A DNA stretch of 64,000 bases from Syngnathus acus (taxonomy: Eukaryota; Chordata; Actinopteri; Syngnathiformes; Syngnathidae). Both the position numbers and the translations under genes were made by a program. Positions 60,501-64,000 of this stretch are shown in pieces. Below the pieces are notes generated by a model that was given only the letters and a program-made list of their open reading frames with translations, searched no databases and was not told where the DNA came from. The stretch lies in contig NC_051105.1 in the NCBI RefSeq assembly GCF_901709675.1, positions 8,860,104 to 8,924,103 of the forward strand, given 5' to 3'. Position 1 is the stretch's first letter; every line of letters starts with the position of its first letter.

Positions 60501-63500
60501 CCCAACCAGCTTAAATGTTGCAAGTCTCCGCAATGCAACAGAACAGAACCTACAGAAGAGACACAATTTATTGCACTGTGTTGTGATTGGATTTCTAAAC
60601 GGATGAATATGCTTTGTTAATAAAGTCTGCTTGTGGAATTGGGCTATTCGAATGGCCTTTGAATGTTTGACTTTTGTGAGAGATACCTCACACCCCACAT
60701 AGACAACATGATCTAAATGTAATATTTCAAGATTGTAGTTTTTGTAGCAATACCCTTCTCACAAAACTAAATGTTTCAGTTCATATTTGCCATCAGTGTA
60801 TTGTGGTTCTGCACCTGCATCCCACTTGGCTAGCTGGGAGATTTCTGGAGCTTGTGCTTTAATAAAACGAATGTCATCATTGGCAATAAAAGAGGATCCA
60901 GTCGAGGCCTGCGGTCCTAACAGTAGTTCAACTAGAGAGTCCTGACCGCTACGGTTCCCAAATGCCTCCACCACCTACGCACATACAAACGCAAAACAAA
61001 ACCAAAACAAACATGTGGTCAACTGTCATTGTAAACATTTTGCAGCATAAATATTGCAAAGGACGCTGACGGTTCTCACAGATGATCAACAAAAATCATG
61101 CATACCTCTCTGATCAAGCTGCATGGATCAGTGCTCAGATTAAGCAGCATGTGGCCGGCCTGACTCTGTCTGTCGTTAGCCAGCAGCTCGAGAAGTTGTG
61201 GTGCAGACTGATCTCTCTTGGTCACCTTTGGCTTGGGAACCTAGTAGGCAGACAAAAACAAGTCTCAAACTAAGTGTGCTACCATATCCCTTGTATGTCA
61301 CTAAAAATTGTTGGCAGTACAACATTCTGGAAAGCAGTTGAATTCCTGTCAAGGGTTCAATACCTGCAGGGCGAGCAAATAGCAGAGCGCCGCCAGGTCT
61401 ATGACTGCCCTCCATTTCTGTTGGCGTTCCTGAGCCAGCTTCAAGAGCAGTGTGCCAGCATGCAGGTACAGGTGAGCTCGCATCTCCGCAAACATCTCGC
61501 AAAGGTCGTCTGTGTGCTGGCCTGCAACACCTCTCATCTTCTGCATAGCTTGGTCAAAACTGCACGTATGCAAGAAGATGGCAAAAATATAAGACATAAG
61601 ACACGTGATCGGTCAAAAGGGGTTCGAATCACCCAATTTCCCAGCATCCGCTCACAACTGGACACGCAACACACACTCACCACTGGAGCGCGTCAAGGGA
61701 GGCCTGCACAGCGCTTCCTGAGAAAGTGATTCTCACAAGGTTGCAGTGGGCCAAGAGCAGGTCTCTCTGAAGACGTCGACACATCTTGTCATTGCTGGAC
61801 GTGCTGGGCTGAGTAAGGTAATCCTGAAAATTGTTGGTCCAAGTGGATTTTGGTAAATGACAAAGCAAAAATAAAAACACATCCGGTGCAGCTTTCTGAA
61901 ATCCTCCATTCGTGGCCATACTGACCTGAAGCGTGTGCACCACCACAGTGTACCAGTCCAGGCTGTGGCGCAGGAGGCCCCTTCTTTCAGTGGCCAGGCA
62001 GTGCTTGACGGCCTCCTCCAGGCGACCGTCCTGACAAAATAGCTGCACCAGCTTCACGTTAACGTGCGCATCTCCTGGTCGTGCTGCCAGCTCAGCTTGA
62101 AGGAGATCAAACAGTCGGTTCCAGCCCTGCTGACCTTGACGACTCAACAGACGCTCCTTCACAAATGGGAGGAGATAGAATGCATACCTTTAGTTACAAA
62201 GGCCAGTAAAACCAGTTGGCTGAGAAGATAAAAATGTCTCACCTTCAGGTTGAAGACTGCTGGGTTCCCTGGCAACAATTTGGCAGCCTTGTCCACCCAA
62301 AACTCAGCTCTGCTGTCGCTTTCCTCTTTGGCGACCAGTAACTCAGCCACCTTCAGCACCAGGTCTCTCTGGACCGGGTTCAAGTCCACAGAGCGCTGCA
62401 GACACAGCACAAAGGACATTTAGACACACAATGACTCAGTGAATACACCAAGGTCAGCAAAATACAGATACACATCAGACTGGCCGTTTTTAAGAACAGA
62501 ATGGCAGACATTCAGTTAGCAGCATCTCAGCTGGTACTAAAGCATTTACAAGTTAAAAGTTGGCAACAATTAAGAATGTGGGTAAATTTACACACATTTT
62601 AACTCAATTCAAATGCTCTATTTGACAAAGAGACCACAGGGCACTAAACAAAACAATTTTTTAAAAAGAAGTAAAAGCACCACAGACTTCCTATTTCCTA
62701 CTAGCAACCTCCATGGCCATCTTACCTTGTAGCATCCCACTGCCTTGTTGACGTCTCCCTCTCGCTCATAGAGCTGTCCGAGAAATTTGTGTGCTTTGGG
62801 ATCCCTCTCTTGGACTTTGAGATACTCTGATACATGTCTAAGAAAACAAAATCAATATATTTAAAAAAGCACTGCCACTGCATTATTCAGTCCCCCCCCC
62901 CCCCCCCACAACTCATACTTACCTTTTAGCCATTTCATACTCCTTGGCTTCAAAGTATAATTTAGCAAATAAAAATCCCTTGACAGGTCTCTGTAAATGA
63001 CAAACATTCAAAGAGATTTTGATTGAACAACAACCAAAGAAAATCGTTTTTTTCCCCCTTGGATGTCTGAGATATATTACAGTAGCTATAGCATAATTTC
63101 AGACAAGTAGATACTGTGATCCTTATCTTCTGTAAACACAAATACAAAACAAATAACCCGCCAAAATAAGGGTTTACGTCTACTACTGTGTTGAGTATCA
63201 ACGGAAGAAAAAAAAAAAAAAAAAAAGAACGAGTAACGTAAGTGATTCCTTTTGCACAATTTGTATTGTCTTTATTTCATCAGCGTTTACAACGCCATCA
63301 AAGTACAAAAAATGTGACATTTTGGATTGAAATCAGCCAATCACTATTTATACTATAATGAATGGCACATTTATTAACTTCATGTTGACCAGCACACAAA
63401 GACAATCGAATTTAGTTGATCTGAAATGATTAATTTATTACTATAATTTTTACTTAACTTCTGTGTGTGAAACAACATGCCCATATCACAGGTGAGTAAA

Positions 63501-64000
63501 TGTTTCACCACTTATAAGACTTCAGTTTCGTTTATTCTGCTTAACTTTCTTGATGAGTAATTCTGAAAAGGCCATCAAACACCAATCGAAGTGAACGGAT
63601 TACTTGTGTATCGTTCAAACTATGCTATATAATAAAACGGACACACTTGATCATTAACGACCCTTGTGGAAATGTTTTTAGTATGTCAAGACAAGCTAGG
63701 TAGCAATAGCTTAGCTTCTCTGGCCAGCCCACGCCGCGCGCCTTCTCGACATTCAAGGGGAGGGACACGGTTATCGTCATAACGCCGGTTAGCTAAAGCC
63801 ACTAGCACGCAAGGACTCGTAGAACTATCGATCTGTAGACCCCCCCAACTCAAGATTAGTTTGATTTTGTTTGTGACTCATTCGGTGTTTCTCTTGAGGC
63901 GAATTGACTTGAGATTCGGTGAAGAAGGAACGCAGTTAGCAATGGTAACATTAGCCGCCACCGGTTCCACTTACCTCTTTGAGTGAGGGAGACGACGTCT
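49040..64000 (-). CDS. ranbp2: E3 SUMO-protein ligase RanBP2 / nucleoporin Nup358 (5' end outside window)
   Basis: Giant nucleoporin of the cytoplasmic pore filaments: binds Ran-GTP, importin/CRM1 cargo and SUMO-RanGAP1/Ubc9. Exons from the 5' side: 63975-64000 (partial), 62923-62990, 62726-62837, 62243-62395, 61926-62156, 61681-61823, 61364-61559, 61106-61240, 60815-60974, 60368-60549, 60067-60263, 59829-59952, 59562-59723, 59314-59451, 58873-59004, 58561-58782, 58392-58475, 57845-57989, 57624-57706, 53064-57519, 51824-51985, 51418-51504, 51171-51346, 50736-50985, 50561-50650, 50314-50468, 49949-50222, 49509-49858, 49040-49345. That is 29 exons, as in human, and 2,998 visible residues (human 3,224). 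All phases agree. Domain order is TPR/helical N-terminus, RanBD1, zinc fingers, RanBD2, RanBD3, SUMO-ligase repeats, RanBD4, cyclophilin. Four zinc fingers are present against eight in human. The donor of exon 27 (GTACAC) is weak. Confidence 0.97.
49767..50343 (-). other. ranbp2: RanBP2 Ran-binding domain 4
   Basis: Spans three exons. It starts [10 protein letters not shown], continues [20 protein letters not shown] and [13 protein letters not shown], then [14 protein letters not shown], and ends [20 protein letters not shown]. All hallmark RanBD motifs are present. Binds Ran-GTP (family knowledge). Confidence 0.93.
51171..51985 (-). other. ranbp2: RanBP2 SUMO E3 ligase region (internal repeats IR1 and IR2)
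   Basis: Two copies of an LPPTFFC-centred repeat: IR1 in exons 21-22 ([41 protein letters not shown]) and IR2 in exon 23 ([35 protein letters not shown]). Each has a hydrophobic SUMO-interaction stretch (EIVYV, QVVWE) ahead of a Ubc9-contacting part. In human this unit holds SUMO1-RanGAP1 and Ubc9 at the pore. Confidence 0.9.
51986..53063 (-). other. ranbp2: ranbp2 intron 20
   Basis: The longest internal ranbp2 intron in the window apart from intron 1 (1,078 bp), following the giant exon. AT-rich; no exon or RNA gene recognised. Read-through of exon 20 meets a stop after about 24 codons. Confidence 0.8.
53422..53826 (-). other. ranbp2: RanBP2 Ran-binding domain 3
   Basis: Within exon 20. 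Starts [20 protein letters not shown], with [33 protein letters not shown] and [20 protein letters not shown]. The basic and acidic RanBD landmarks are complete. Confidence 0.93.
54316..54717 (-). other. ranbp2: RanBP2 Ran-binding domain 2
   Basis: Within exon 20. Starts [20 protein letters not shown], with [28 protein letters not shown] and [20 protein letters not shown], followed by the conserved linker [15 protein letters not shown]. Confidence 0.93.
55345..56208 (-). other. ranbp2: RanBP2 zinc-finger array, four RanBP2-type fingers
   Basis: Four fingers of the form W-x-C-x2-C-x10-C-x2-[58 protein letters not shown] and [19 protein letters not shown]. Each keeps all four zinc-binding Cys. 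Family fingers bind Ran-GDP and COPI. Fingers 2 and 3 and their linkers are near-identical (see tandem repeat). Human has eight fingers. Confidence 0.95.
55565..55948 (-). repeat. ranbp2: In-frame 192-bp tandem duplication carrying a zinc finger
   Basis: Two adjacent units (55565-55756 and 55757-55948), each 64 codons, each encoding linker [15 protein letters not shown] or its near copy plus one finger. They differ at only a few bases (for example AENC fingers with VMNKV versus VINKA). The high identity implies a recent unequal exchange. Confidence 0.93.
56311..56706 (-). other. ranbp2: RanBP2 Ran-binding domain 1
   Basis: Within exon 20, preceded by an acidic run ([11 protein letters not shown]). 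Starts [20 protein letters not shown], with [30 protein letters not shown] and [20 protein letters not shown]. Confidence 0.93.
57528..57573. repeat. ranbp2: A36-G10 homopolymer pair in the acceptor of ranbp2 exon 20
   Basis: Thirty-six A followed by ten G on the plus strand. On the coding strand this is C10-T36 ending eight bases before the AAACACAG acceptor of the 4.5-kb exon 20. It fills nearly half of the 104-bp intron 19 and forms its polypyrimidine tract. Exact length is prone to sequencing error. Confidence 0.95.
58392..62990 (-). other. ranbp2: RanBP2 N-terminal TPR and helical domain (exons 2-17)
   Basis: Sixteen exons encoding the alpha-helical N-terminal domain that anchors Nup358 to the pore. 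TPR-like blocks include [40 protein letters not shown] and [20 protein letters not shown]. Further conserved blocks are [52 protein letters not shown] and [17 protein letters not shown]. Exon lengths and phases keep a single frame throughout. [16 protein letters not shown] marks the end of the helical part. Confidence 0.92.
62892..62907. repeat. C16 homopolymer in ranbp2 intron 2
   Basis: Sixteen consecutive C on the plus strand, 15 bp beyond the exon 2 donor. Length-unstable simple sequence. Confidence 0.9.
62991..63974 (-). other. ranbp2: ranbp2 intron 1
   Basis: About 980 bp. The left part is AT-rich with a long A run near 63210; the right part (63720-63960) is CpG-richer, as expected next to a housekeeping promoter. 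No other gene was seen. The start codon and the first part of exon 1 lie beyond position 64000. Confidence 0.75.

Noticed and set aside
60759-60814. Longer ranbp2 exon 9 running to about 60763
   Set aside because: Frame stays open, but the phase does not fit exon 10. A donor at 60814 restores the conserved [16 protein letters not shown] join.
61610-61640. Possible tRNA B-box (GGTTCGAATC)
   Set aside because: No matching A-box, acceptor stem or cloverleaf in either direction; lies in a 121-bp ranbp2 intron.

Overview
This is vertebrate nuclear DNA, almost certainly from a ray-finned (teleost) fish. Genes are split by GT-AG introns, dinucleotide and tetranucleotide repeats and short inverted-repeat transposons are common, and the gene order is that of human 13q14 (SERP2 - TSC22D1 - GTF2F2 with nested KCTD4 - TPT1), followed by RANBP2, which lies on chromosome 2 in human. 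I could not fix the species or family. All exon structures were assembled by hand from splice sites, reading frame and remembered family sequences; every exon was checked for codon count and phase.

Layout, left to right. (1) 1-1679, minus strand: 5' part of a UGT1-type UDP-glucuronosyltransferase, with a 287-codon first exon and the start of exon 2; the rest lies left of the window. (2) 1680-8735: intergenic, with a 110-bp GT repeat. (3) 8736-9511, plus: complete serp2, three exons. (4) 11181-24753, minus: tsc22d1 with two first exons, one long and disordered (22235-24753) and one short (12950-13071), both spliced to the same leucine-zipper exons. serp2 and tsc22d1 face each other tail to tail. 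(5) 24811-29151: tsc22d1 long-form promoter region and an intergenic stretch. NUFIP1 and GPALPP1, which sit here in human, were not seen. (6) 29152-45368, plus: complete gtf2f2 (8 exons, 253 codons), whose 12.8-kb intron 4 holds the single-exon kctd4 on the opposite strand plus two terminal-inverted-repeat elements. (7) 46099-48390, minus: complete tpt1 (6 exons, 168 aa), tail to tail with gtf2f2. (8) 49040-64000, minus: ranbp2, 29 exons. Everything is present except the extreme 5' end of exon 1, just beyond the right edge.

The genes are mostly housekeeping: RNA polymerase II initiation (gtf2f2), ER protein stability (serp2), growth control and translation (tpt1), nuclear pore and SUMO ligation (ranbp2), and leucine-zipper regulation (tsc22d1). 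Kctd4 is a likely tissue-restricted BTB protein and the UGT is a detoxification enzyme. I saw no novel gene system. The most interesting points are an in-frame zinc-finger duplication in ranbp2, a long homopolymer run inside the acceptor of its largest exon, very tight ranbp2/tpt1 packing, a shared polyadenylation region between serp2 and tsc22d1, and two apparently related transposon families in one intron.
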